From Microbacterium sp. lyk4-40-TSB-66 (GTDB lineage Bacteria > Actinomycetota > Actinomycetes > Actinomycetales > Microbacteriaceae), in the NCBI RefSeq assembly GCF_030209475.1, contig NZ_JARVRW010000004.1, positions 124,001 to 188,000 on the forward strand: a stretch of 64,000 nucleotides of DNA, written 5' to 3'. The position numbers and the translations under genes are program-made. The notes under the pieces are model-generated. The model did no database searches and was not told where the DNA came from. It saw only the letters and a list, made by a program, of their open reading frames with translations. Positions 16,758 to 24,142 of the stretch are shown in pieces. Position 1 is the first letter of the stretch. Each line of letters starts with the position of its first letter.

Positions 16758-17824
16758 GGAACGCGCTCCGCCACGGTGTCGACGAGACCCTGCAGCATGG
16801 CCTTGCAGGCCGCGGGCAGCATGGCTCCCTCGACGATCATCGTGGCTTCTTCGAGCGTCTCGTAGACCATGCGCTCGAGGGCTTTGCGCGCCCCGGATGC
16901 CGACAGAGCGGCCTGCGCGGCGCGGATGGCGACGGGACCGGTGTGCGCCTGCGCGAGCGCGAGGCTCACCTCGGGCCAGTCCTCGGTCTCGCGGGCGAGG
17001 GAGATGAGGTGCGTCTTCTTCGCCTCGCGCAGGTCGCATCCCTCGTCCTTGCCGGAGACGGCGGGGGTGCCGAAGGCGCCGATGAGGTCGTCGATGAGCT
17101 GGTAGGCGAGTCCGAGGCGTTCGCCGAAGCGTTCGAGGGCGTGCAGCGCCGCGTCGCTCGCACCGGCCATCACGGCACCGGCCTGCAGGGGCGCCGAGAA
17201 GGAGTAGACGGCGGTCTTGTCGCGCGTGGCCGCGAGGACGGTCATCGCGTCGACGTCACCCGCGGAGACGGCGTTCTCGACGTCGGCGAGCTCGCCCGCG
17301 GCGGAGACGATGACGGCATCCTCCACGAGACGCAGGAGTTCGGCGCGCATCGCGGTCGGCACGTCGGCCAGGGCGACGAGGCGTCCGGCCTCGTGCAGGA
17401 GCATGTCGCCGGCGAGGATTCCTGCGGCGTTGCCCAGCAGGGCGGCACCGGCGTCGTCGGCGCCTTTCTCGAGGCCGCGCTGGCGGAACTCGCCCCCGAT
17501 GTTCGGGATGCCACGGCGCTCGAGATCGTGGTCGATGACATCGTCGTGCACGACGAAGGCCGTGTGCAGCAGTTCGAAGGCCGCGGCGACCTGCCAGAGC
17601 GCCGAAAGAGCCACGGCGTCACCGTCGAGGGTGTCGTAGGCGGCGGCGACGAGGAGAGGACGGAAGCGCTTGCCCCCGGTGGCGGCGCGGCGGATGGCGG
17701 ATGCCAGGGCACGCGCGCCCTCACCCAACGGCACGACGCGGTACTCCAGGCGCTCGAGGGCCGTCTCGATCGCGTCTTCGATCTCTTGCCGTGCGGTGGG
17801 GGCCGAGGGGACGGCGACGATCAC
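16754..17824 (-). CDS. crtE: Geranylgeranyl diphosphate synthase
   Basis: A 356-residue trans-isoprenyl diphosphate synthase. The first Asp-rich motif is HDDVIDHD (93-100), the second IDDLIGAFG (244-252), with GGKRFRPLL (50-58) binding the pyrophosphate. It supplies C20 units to crtB and probably the C5 precursor context for crtEb. The GTG start overlaps the idi stop. In Corynebacterium this is the first gene under control of the MarR protein CrtR; here idi stands in front. Confidence 0.92.
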   Translation of the reverse strand: MIVAVPSAPTARQEIEDAIETALERLEYRVVPLGEGARALASAIRRAATGGKRFRPLLVAAAYDTLDGDAVALSALWQVAAAFELLHTAFVVHDDVIDHDLERRGIPNIGGEFRQRGLEKGADDAGAALLGNAAGILAGDMLLHEAGRLVALADVPTAMRAELLRLVEDAVIVSAAGELADVENAVSAGDVDAMTVLAATRDKTAVYSFSAPLQAGAVMAGASDAALHALERFGERLGLAYQLIDDLIGAFGTPAVSGKDEGCDLREAKKTHLISLARETEDWPEVSLALAQAHTGPVAIRAAQAALSASGARKALERMVYETLEEATMIVEGAMLPAACKAMLQGLVDTVAERVP

Positions 17825-18372
17825 GATGCTCTCCTCACGGCGGGCAGGGACGCGAACAGGTGGAGCTGCTGGGCCTGCATCACGAGCCACGGGCTGAAGG
17901 CCCACGGGGTGGCGGCGATGGACGCTGCGAGATCGAGGGGGTCCACCCAGCGGTACTCGGCGACCTCGTCGGGGTGGGGCTCGGGCTCTTCGTCGGTGCG
18001 GGCCACGTAGACGGGGCAGATCTCGTGCTCGACGATGCCGCTGGCGTCGACGGCGCGGTAGCGGAAATGCGGCAGGGCGAGTTCGAGATCGCGCACGGGG
18101 AGCCCGACCTCGAAGCCGGCACGACGATGGACCGCTGCGATCATCGGTTCGCCGGGAGCGGGGTGGCCGCAGAACGAGTTCGTCCACACGCCCGGCCAGG
18201 TCTTCTTGTGAAGGGCACGCCGGGTGACCAGCACCTGCCCGTCACCGTTGACGACGTGGCACGAGAACGCGAGATGCAACGGGGTGTCGGTATCGTGCAC
18301 ACTCGCCTTGGGCGCCGTGCCGATCTCGCCTCCGAAGTCGTCCAGAAGGACGACATACTCGGTCTCGCTCAT
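17821..18372 (-). CDS. idi: Isopentenyl-diphosphate delta-isomerase, type 1
   Basis: A 183-residue Nudix-fold enzyme interconverting IPP and DMAPP. The catalytic Cys68 sits in TNSFCGHP, and the second catalytic region is EHEICPVY; His26 and His33 suit the metal site. It leads the carotenoid operon, raising the C5 pool needed for both C40 synthesis and C5 additions. An AGGAGG ribosome-binding site lies 6 bases before the ATG. The inverted repeat at 18387-18401 overlaps its likely promoter. Confidence 0.95.
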   Translation of the reverse strand: MSETEYVVLLDDFGGEIGTAPKASVHDTDTPLHLAFSCHVVNGDGQVLVTRRALHKKTWPGVWTNSFCGHPAPGEPMIAAVHRRAGFEVGLPVRDLELALPHFRYRAVDASGIVEHEICPVYVARTDEEPEPHPDEVAEYRWVDPLDLAASIAATPWAFSPWLVMQAQQLHLFASLPAVRRAS

Positions 18373-18386
18373 CGTGCCTCCTGTTT

Positions 18387-18401
18387 GCTAGTTTAGCTAG
18401 C
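18387..18401. promoter_or_regulatory. Inverted repeat, likely operator for the MarR/CrtR-type regulator
   Basis: GCTAG-N5-CTAGC is a perfect inverted repeat between idi and the divergent MarR gene. It covers a TAAACT hexamer on the minus strand (18390-18395) that could be the idi -10. A TATACC hexamer for the plus strand lies at 18416-18421. Confidence 0.6.
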
Positions 18402-18444
18402 GATGTGAGCCTGACTATACCCAGGCGGAAAGGGGGTGTCCACC

Positions 18445-18915
18445 GTGACCAGCCCCGTGTCGACCTCTGATATCCGACCCCGCGTGACCCAGTCGCTGCG
18501 CGCCATCCAGACGCTGAGCGACGCCCTCGATCGCATGCACAGCGGCATGAAGGGCGACATGGACATGAATGCCAGCGACCTCGCGACGCTGCGCATGCTG
18601 ACCATCCGCGAGCACCGTGGACAGATGGTCAGTCCGCACGACGTCGCCACCCATCTGCGCATCTCGACGGCCTCCACCACCAAGCTCATCGATCGACTGG
18701 TGGCGTCGGGCCATCTCGAGCGCCGCCCGCACCCCTCCGACGGTCGTGCGCGCGTCGTCGTGCTCACCGACAAGTCGCGACGGGAGTTCTTCCAGCACTT
18801 CGGCGTGCACCTCGGCGCCATGCGCGAGATCGCCGACCGCTTCGACGACACGCAGTTGGCGACCGTCACGCGCTTCATGGACGAACTCACCGAGGCCATC
18901 ACCACCGACGACTGA
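18445..18915 (+). CDS. MarR-family regulator, likely CrtR-type
   Basis: A 156-residue winged-helix protein: dimerisation helices at both ends, recognition region VATHLRISTASTTKLIDRLVASGHL, and wing RRPHPSDGRARVVVLT. It is divergent from the carotenoid operon with the inverted repeat between them. In Corynebacterium glutamicum a MarR protein, CrtR, occupies the same place and is relieved by geranylgeranyl diphosphate. Equivalence here is inference from position and family. The GTG at 18445 has GGGGG 8 bases upstream; a GTG at 18436 is also possible. Confidence 0.85.
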   Translation: MTSPVSTSDIRPRVTQSLRAIQTLSDALDRMHSGMKGDMDMNASDLATLRMLTIREHRGQMVSPHDVATHLRISTASTTKLIDRLVASGHLERRPHPSDGRARVVVLTDKSRREFFQHFGVHLGAMREIADRFDDTQLATVTRFMDELTEAITTDD

Positions 18916-18951
18916 GCGCCGCCCGGCGCGAGCCCACACGGACCGGAGCCT

Positions 18952-19115
18952 GAGCCTGTCGAAGGGGCCCTTCGCCCGCGCGCTCACGCAGAGCGCCCTG
19001 AGCCTGTCGGAAGGCCGTCCGTCCGCCCGCTCACGGATAGCGCCCCGAGCCTGTCGAAGGGCCTTTCGTCCGCGCGCTCACGCGGAGGGCCTTGAGCCTG
19101 TCGTAGGGTCCGGGA
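18952..19115. repeat. Four-copy 47-48 bp repeat (GAGCCTGTCGAAGG type)
   Basis: Units start at 18952, 19000, 19047 and 19094, each with GAGCCTGTCG followed by a partly conserved CGCGCGCTCACGC block. This is the only content of the 210-base gap. A related inverted pair is at 59479-59531. Confidence 0.8.
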
Positions 19116-19125
19116 CCCCCGACCC

Positions 19126-19794
19126 CTACCGCCGTGGCGCCGCCCCTCGGGCAACACGCACGCCGACGTCGTCGAACCCCTCGCGGGGCCGCCCTCCCCG
19201 GCGCGCCGTCGCCCGCATGAGCGCGGGGGCGTCCGACCAGCCCCCGCCCCGGGACGCGCGGGCATCTCCGGCGCCCTCGGGGTCGTAGGGGTCCATGCAC
19301 CACTCCCAGACGTTGCCGAGGGTGTCGAACAGACCGTGGAGGTTCGGCAGGCGCGCACCGACATCCGACGGGTGACCCACTCCATCGGCCGCCGTCCATG
19401 CCACGTCGCGCACGGGTCCGTACACGGCGGAGACCGACCCGGCGCGGCACGCGTACTCCCACTCGTCGTCGGTGGGGAGGCGGAAGCCGTCGGCCTCGGC
19501 ATCCCCGTCGACGACCTCGCCGTCGAACGAATACACCGGGTCGAGCCCCTCCCATTCGCTCAGCGCGTTGCAGAGACGGATGGCGCGCAGCCAGCTCATG
19601 TTGACGGCCGGGCGTCTCGGGTGGCGGGAAGGGATGCCGAGCAGTTCGGCGAGCTGTTCCTCGGTGACGGGGTAGACGCCGATCTCGAACGATTCGACGA
19701 CGATCTCCCGGCGCTCGGGTCCTCGTAGGTCTCCCCGCAGCACGCTGCCGGCGGGGATCGTCGCCATTTCGACGTCAGTCAACGTGCTCACCAC
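19126..19794 (-). CDS. Formylglycine-generating-enzyme-fold protein, catalytic cysteines absent
   Basis: A 222-residue single-domain SUMF1/FGE-sulfatase fold: IPAGSVLRG, GVYPVTEEQLAELL, LPTDDEWEYACRAG, and GNVWEWCMDPYD. In true formylglycine-generating enzymes the final strand region holds two redox-active Cys; here [19 protein letters not shown] has none. It therefore probably is not a sulfatase activator. The fold also serves in other enzymes and in binding proteins. No sulfatase is nearby. GTG at 19794 or 19791 are both possible starts. Confidence 0.85.
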   Translation of the reverse strand: MVSTLTDVEMATIPAGSVLRGDLRGPERREIVVESFEIGVYPVTEEQLAELLGIPSRHPRRPAVNMSWLRAIRLCNALSEWEGLDPVYSFDGEVVDGDAEADGFRLPTDDEWEYACRAGSVSAVYGPVRDVAWTAADGVGHPSDVGARLPNLHGLFDTLGNVWEWCMDPYDPEGAGDARASRGGGWSDAPALMRATARRGGRPREGFDDVGVRVARGAAPRR

Positions 19795-19913
19795 TCACCG
19801 GTCAGGAAGCCTCGACAGCGACGTGGGGCCGCGCGAAGACTCGATGACTAAAGGGTGACGCACATCTCCGGCGCCTGAGGCCGGGGTGACATCCCCGGCT
19901 TTTCGTGCAGTGG

Positions 19914-20165
19914 TCAGGAGCGGACGAGCTCCGCCATCGCCCGCACGCCGGCGTCTTCGGCGTACCGCTCCGCGGAGACGGCCGCGGGGAAGTCGCCGGT
20001 GTCAAGATCGGCCGCCTCATGGGCGGCAGAGCAGTACGACCTCTGCCCGCGCCACACCGCGCGGCTGGGTCGCAAGCTCGTTCCGCAGGTCTCGCAGCAG
20101 ACGACGGTGCTCCCGAACACGATCGTGTTCACACCGTCTCGCACGCGCGTCAGCACGTTGTTCAT
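19914..20165 (-). CDS. Small zinc-motif protein (C-X2-C-X17-C-X3-H), longer paralogue
   Basis: An 83-residue protein. Cys24, Cys27, Cys45 and His49 form C-X2-C-X17-C-X3-H, in CETCG and YCSAAHEAAD, with RAVWRG between. The same spacing and residues occur in the 44-residue protein at 39753-39887. The C-terminal 30 residues are extra and helical. Function is unknown; a structural zinc site is inferred. Confidence 0.7.
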   Translation of the reverse strand: MNNVLTRVRDGVNTIVFGSTVVCCETCGTSLRPSRAVWRGQRSYCSAAHEAADLDTGDFPAAVSAERYAEDAGVRAMAELVRS

Positions 20166-20369
20166 GTGGCACTCCTCTTAGCTCGCCCTACGCCCGCGTC
20201 GTCCATGACGGAGCGGGCCCCGTCGTCGACGTTACGGGCCGGTTACACGGGGGAGGAGCGGCTTGAGCAATTCCTGGGGGGATCTTGCGGTTACGTCGCG
20301 GTCCTTGAGAGAACGCTGCGTCGATGGCAATTCCTCCCCCGAAAGAGGGTCGAGGCACGGCCCCGCACG

Positions 20370-21299
20370 CTAGGCGAGCTGCACCATCCAGAGATCGCTG
20401 TCACCCGTGATGAACAGGCGTGTCTCGTCGGCGTCGAAGGTGCAGTTGCTCACGACGTGCGGGGTCGGGATGACGCCCAGGCGTCGACCCGTGTCATCGA
20501 CGACGACCACGCCCGCCTCGCTGGAGATCCACAGCCAGTCGCGGCTGTCGACGACGAAACCGTCGGGGATGCCTGCGTCCACCGTCGCGAAGGTGCGCGG
20601 GGTGCCGAGCGTGCTGCCGTCCCAGTTGCAGGCGACGACACGGGGGAGACCCTCGGCGTTGGATTCGGCGACGTAGAGCGTGCGCTCGTCTCGGCTGAAG
20701 GCCAGACCGTTGGGCTGGTCGAGGTCGATCATGCGCTGCAGTCCCTCGTCCTCCCTCCAGCGATAGACGCTCTGGTGGGGGAGAGCCGGATCGGCCGGAT
20801 ATCCCTCGCGCGGGTCGGAGATGCCGTACGTGGGGTCGGTGAACCAGATCGCCCCATCGGATGCCACCACGAGGTCGTTCGGCGAGTTCAGCGGCTCACC
20901 CTCGAAGGCGTCGACGAGCAGCTCCGTTCCGCTCGCGTCGGTTCGACTGACCCCGCGGCGACCGTGCTCGGCTTGGACGAGGCGGCCCTCGGCATCCATG
21001 GTGTTGCCGTTCGCGAAGTGCGACCGATCACGCACGGTGACGATGCTGCCGTCCTCGCGCCAGGCGAGCGTGCGGCGACCGATCACGTCGCTGAAGATGA
21101 GGGAGCGCTCCTCGGGCCACCAGACGGGACCCTCGGCCCAGGTGGCGTCGGCGTAGAGCGACAGCAGGCGGGAGCTCGGGGGGAGGACGGCGGCGAGACG
21201 GTCGTCCCAGACGCGCGGCGGTGCCACCTCGACCTGTTCGGGGGATCGGGGGTGCTGCAGGATCTGGCCGTCGAGGGGGAGGGGCATGAGCCCAGTCAA
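20370..21299 (-). CDS. SMP-30/gluconolactonase/LRE family hydrolase
   Basis: A 309-residue six-bladed propeller. Metal-binding landmarks of the family are visible: Glu in WAEGPVWWPE, Asn in LNSPNDLVVASDG, and Asp in IPDGFVVDSRDWLW. Members are calcium- or zinc-dependent lactonases or esterases of sugar lactones. The natural substrate cannot be told from sequence. It stands alone; the 204 bases upstream of the small zinc protein (20166-20369) hold no gene. Confidence 0.88.
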   Translation of the reverse strand: MTGLMPLPLDGQILQHPRSPEQVEVAPPRVWDDRLAAVLPPSSRLLSLYADATWAEGPVWWPEERSLIFSDVIGRRTLAWREDGSIVTVRDRSHFANGNTMDAEGRLVQAEHGRRGVSRTDASGTELLVDAFEGEPLNSPNDLVVASDGAIWFTDPTYGISDPREGYPADPALPHQSVYRWREDEGLQRMIDLDQPNGLAFSRDERTLYVAESNAEGLPRVVACNWDGSTLGTPRTFATVDAGIPDGFVVDSRDWLWISSEAGVVVVDDTGRRLGVIPTPHVVSNCTFDADETRLFITGDSDLWMVQLA

Positions 21300-21412
21300 T
21301 CCGGTCGACGTGACCGTCGAGAGCGGGTTGACGTGCTTCTCGCGAGCGGGTGATGTCGGCGGGGCGCGTGATGCGGTTTCAGCGTCAGGGCCCGGGCTGG
21401 CCGGGGCACACG

Positions 21413-21452
21413 GAAAGGGGCGCCGCCGACCGGAGTCGACGGCACCCCTTTC
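21413..21452 (-). terminator. Hairpin after the surface protein gene
   Basis: Arms 21413-21430 and 21435-21452 match at 16 of 18 positions around a CGGA loop, 15 bases past the minus-strand stop at 21467. The stem ends in CCCCTTTC on that strand. Confidence 0.75.
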
Positions 21453-21466
21453 GTGGTCGCGTCGTG

Positions 21467-22036
21467 TCAGACGCTGCTCTTGTGACGGCTGCGGCGAACC
21501 GTGGTGGCCACGGCGATCGTCGCGCCGGCGAGGACGAGAGCGCCACCGCCGACCCAGAATCCGAGCATCGACCCGGCATCCAGACCCGTGACGGCGAGCC
21601 CGCTGCTACCGCCGGCGCTGGTGCTGGTGCCGGTTCCGCCCGTGCTGGACGAGCCGCCGCCGGCGGCGCCCGAACCGTCGCCGGATGCCAGCGAGCCGGA
21701 GGCGGTCAGGGTGTAGCTACCGATCTGCGGGTCGGGAAGGGTGACGTCTGCGGCGGCGGACCCGGACGCGTCGGCCACCTTGGTGACGGAGGCGGCGGTG
21801 ACGGCCTGGCCCGCCGTGGCGATGTTGGCGCCGGTCACGCCGACGCCGACGAGGGTGAAGGTGACCTCCGAGCCGGCGGCGTATCCGGCGAAGCCGTAGG
21901 AACCGTCTTCGGTGACCTGAATGGTCTGCGCACCGGGGACGTCGGGCACGTAGGCCTGAGCGACCGCGGGGGCTGCGACGAGCAGCGCTCCGGCAAGGGC
22001 GAGCGTTGCACCGGCTTTTGCGAGGGTGAGTTTCAT
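21467..22036 (-). CDS. Sortase-anchored surface protein (LAVTG motif)
   Basis: A 189-residue exported protein. The signal peptide spans about residues 1-29 (ending AVAQA). A single beta-rich domain follows, then a Gly/Ser/Thr linker, the cell-wall sorting signal LAVTG, a hydrophobic segment and the basic tail RRSRHK. LAVTG is a common actinobacterial form of LPXTG. No sortase gene is in the window. It lies just downstream of the exopolysaccharide operon on the same strand. The start at 22036 is fixed by the signal peptide; a longer frame upstream is not credible. Confidence 0.85.
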   Translation of the reverse strand: MKLTLAKAGATLALAGALLVAAPAVAQAYVPDVPGAQTIQVTEDGSYGFAGYAAGSEVTFTLVGVGVTGANIATAGQAVTAASVTKVADASGSAAADVTLPDPQIGSYTLTASGSLASGDGSGAAGGGSSSTGGTGTSTSAGGSSGLAVTGLDAGSMLGFWVGGGALVLAGATIAVATTVRRSRHKSSV

Positions 22037-22255
22037 GAATGTCTGCTTTCGAATTCGGGCAACCAGGGATAGGTGGTCCGCGTTCGTGCTATCCCGTGAC
22101 GACGCAAGGGCAGGACAACAATGATGCGGGAATGTACTGATTGAAAGACCATCCTGAGTATTGCTTAGGCGCTTCATGGACGCAAGCTGAAAGCATTTCC
22201 GCGACATTAATTCTCGGAATCGTCTCCGCGGACCGTCTGTGGCGGGGCGACGGTG

Positions 22256-24142
22256 TCACTGGAGGACCGCGCCGGCGGCGCCGGTGCAGGCGACGCGGAC
22301 GGTGGGACTGAGGGTCGAGTCCGCCGTGGGGGTGACCAGGGCTTCGGCCTCTGTCGCCGTGGACACGGCCGTCGCCGTGATCTCCACCTGGGCCGTCGCC
22401 TGAGGGGCCACCGTCGCGCCGACGGTGAGAACCTCGCGCCCTTCCATGGTCGATCGCGTGAACGCCGTACCGGACGACGTGGACGTCGCGAGGGCGGTCC
22501 ACCCCTCGGGGAGGTAGACGTCGGTGACCACCGTGGCGACACCGGGCGCGGTTCCGTACACGCCGTTGCCCGTCACGTAGCGCGGGAGCGAGGTCGCCGC
22601 GTCTGCAGGAGCCGTGTTCGAGAGCGTGAGGGTCAGAGTGACGTCGCGCATCGTGGCGTCGGGGGAGGTCCGGCACGACCCCCAGCGCAGTTCCGTCCGG
22701 GGGGCGATGTAGTAGCTCATCTTCGAGCCGGTGCCGTCGTTGAGGTAGACGCCGAATCGCGCGGTGCGCCCGTCGCTCGCCGGCAATTGTCCCGCGAGCG
22801 AGGTTCCCTCGATCACGGCCTGCTCCGTCGGTTCCGCCGCCCACACCAGCACTCGACGCTCCTCGACTCCGCGAGCGAGGGCGGCGATCAAGCCCGGCGT
22901 GGAGCCCCGCCCTCCACGCAGGGCATCGAAGACGGCCCCCGTGACGCCCGCGAAGAAGGCGTCCTGCGCGGCGGGGTCGGAGTAGCGCCGATACGCGTCG
23001 TCCAACAGGAGCGGCACGGCGTTGTCGCCCGTGAGCGCCTCGCCGTCGGGCAGTGCGACAGGACCGGTCGCGCCCAGCAGATACGACAGCACCACCGGGT
23101 CCACAGCCATCACCCCGTCGACCTCTCGGCCCGTCTCGTGGCGGTACATCTCCCGTGCCAGTGGCCCGTCAAGCGGGAAACTGGGGATCTGGGTGAGGTT
23201 GTGGAAGTACCGCGCGGGTCGTGTCTCGTAGATCTTCTGGACGTCGGGGGGAAGCTCGACCACGGGCCCGGAGATGCCCCGCGACAGGGATGTCGCCGAG
23301 TGCGTGTCGACCAGGGAAAGGGCGCCCCGATCAGCACTGAGCTCGATGGCGGTGCCGGAGACGCCGCCGAGGGAGCGCCACTCGGCATTGTTCTGCACGA
23401 GGAGCAGGTACGAGCGAGGTCCGTCCTGCCCCAACATCGAGGGGAGCAGCTCCGTCGCCCGCCGCAGGGCGTCGACAGCGCCGGCCGCGGAATCGAAGGT
23501 GGTGCGCGCGTCGTCGACGGCGGACGCGACCGCGCCGATGAGGGGGGTCGGATCGATGGCGTTCACATCCGCTGCTGCGCCGGTCGCCGCGTCGGCCGCG
23601 GACCGTGCGGGAACGGTCAGGGTGGTCAGCGCCGTGGTGTCGAGACGGCCGTCGTGCGGTCGGAGGTCGTCGATCGAGACGTCTCGTGCGGCGGTCGCGA
23701 GCGGCAGGAGGCTGTCGCCGAACAGACGGTCCGACGCGGAGGCGATCGCTCCGAAGGCGGCGAGCTGCGGGCCGATCCACGGAATGTGCTCGGCGACCGC
23801 CCAGACGGGGTCCGACGTCAGGGCGCGGGCGGCGCCCGCCTCTGCGGCCAATCGTTCGAGCGCGGGGGTCGCTTGAGCGGGGTCGGAGGAGACGGATGCG
23901 GCGACCGTCGGCGCGAGGGAGCGCATGGCCGAGAGATGCTGATACGCCAGAGCGCCGCGCACACCCACCCATGCCGTCATCGCGACGATCAGGATGAGCA
24001 GCCCCCCGAGCGTCCAGACCGCGATGCGCCCCGCGCGCCGCCCGGAGGACTTCGGGGATCGCCGCGGCCGGCCGCTGGGGCGGTCAGCGTCACTTTCCCG
24101 CGCGCGTGCGGCTGGGCGGCGCATCCAGGCGGGTGATGTCAC
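22256..24142 (-). CDS. DUF4012 domain protein of exopolysaccharide locus
   Basis: A 628-residue protein with one membrane helix near residues 38-60 and a large outer domain. Landmarks of DUF4012 are SYLLLVQNNAEWRSLGG, DGVMAVDPVVLSYLLGATGP and SYYIAPRTELRWGSCR. The family accompanies Wzz/tyrosine-kinase genes in Actinobacteria; its role is unknown. The start, GTG at 24142, overlaps the kinase stop as GTGA; an ATG at 24124 is an alternative. The 219 bases downstream, up to the surface protein gene, are unusually AT-rich and contain no gene that I can see. Confidence 0.88.
   Translation of the reverse strand: MTSPAWMRRPAARARESDADRPSGRPRRSPKSSGRRAGRIAVWTLGGLLILIVAMTAWVGVRGALAYQHLSAMRSLAPTVAASVSSDPAQATPALERLAAEAGAARALTSDPVWAVAEHIPWIGPQLAAFGAIASASDRLFGDSLLPLATAARDVSIDDLRPHDGRLDTTALTTLTVPARSAADAATGAAADVNAIDPTPLIGAVASAVDDARTTFDSAAGAVDALRRATELLPSMLGQDGPRSYLLLVQNNAEWRSLGGVSGTAIELSADRGALSLVDTHSATSLSRGISGPVVELPPDVQKIYETRPARYFHNLTQIPSFPLDGPLAREMYRHETGREVDGVMAVDPVVLSYLLGATGPVALPDGEALTGDNAVPLLLDDAYRRYSDPAAQDAFFAGVTGAVFDALRGGRGSTPGLIAALARGVEERRVLVWAAEPTEQAVIEGTSLAGQLPASDGRTARFGVYLNDGTGSKMSYYIAPRTELRWGSCRTSPDATMRDVTLTLTLSNTAPADAATSLPRYVTGNGVYGTAPGVATVVTDVYLPEGWTALATSTSSGTAFTRSTMEGREVLTVGATVAPQATAQVEITATAVSTATEAEALVTPTADSTLSPTVRVACTGAAGAVLQ

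Noticed and set aside
18952..19115. Possible CRISPR array
   Set aside because: Only about 14-20 bases are well conserved and the intervening parts are also similar; there are no cas genes.
19126..19794. Calling this a sulfatase-activating formylglycine enzyme
   Set aside because: The redox cysteines and any sulfatase partner are absent.
22253..24136. A 627-residue plus-strand frame
   Set aside because: It is the antisense shadow of the DUF4012 gene.
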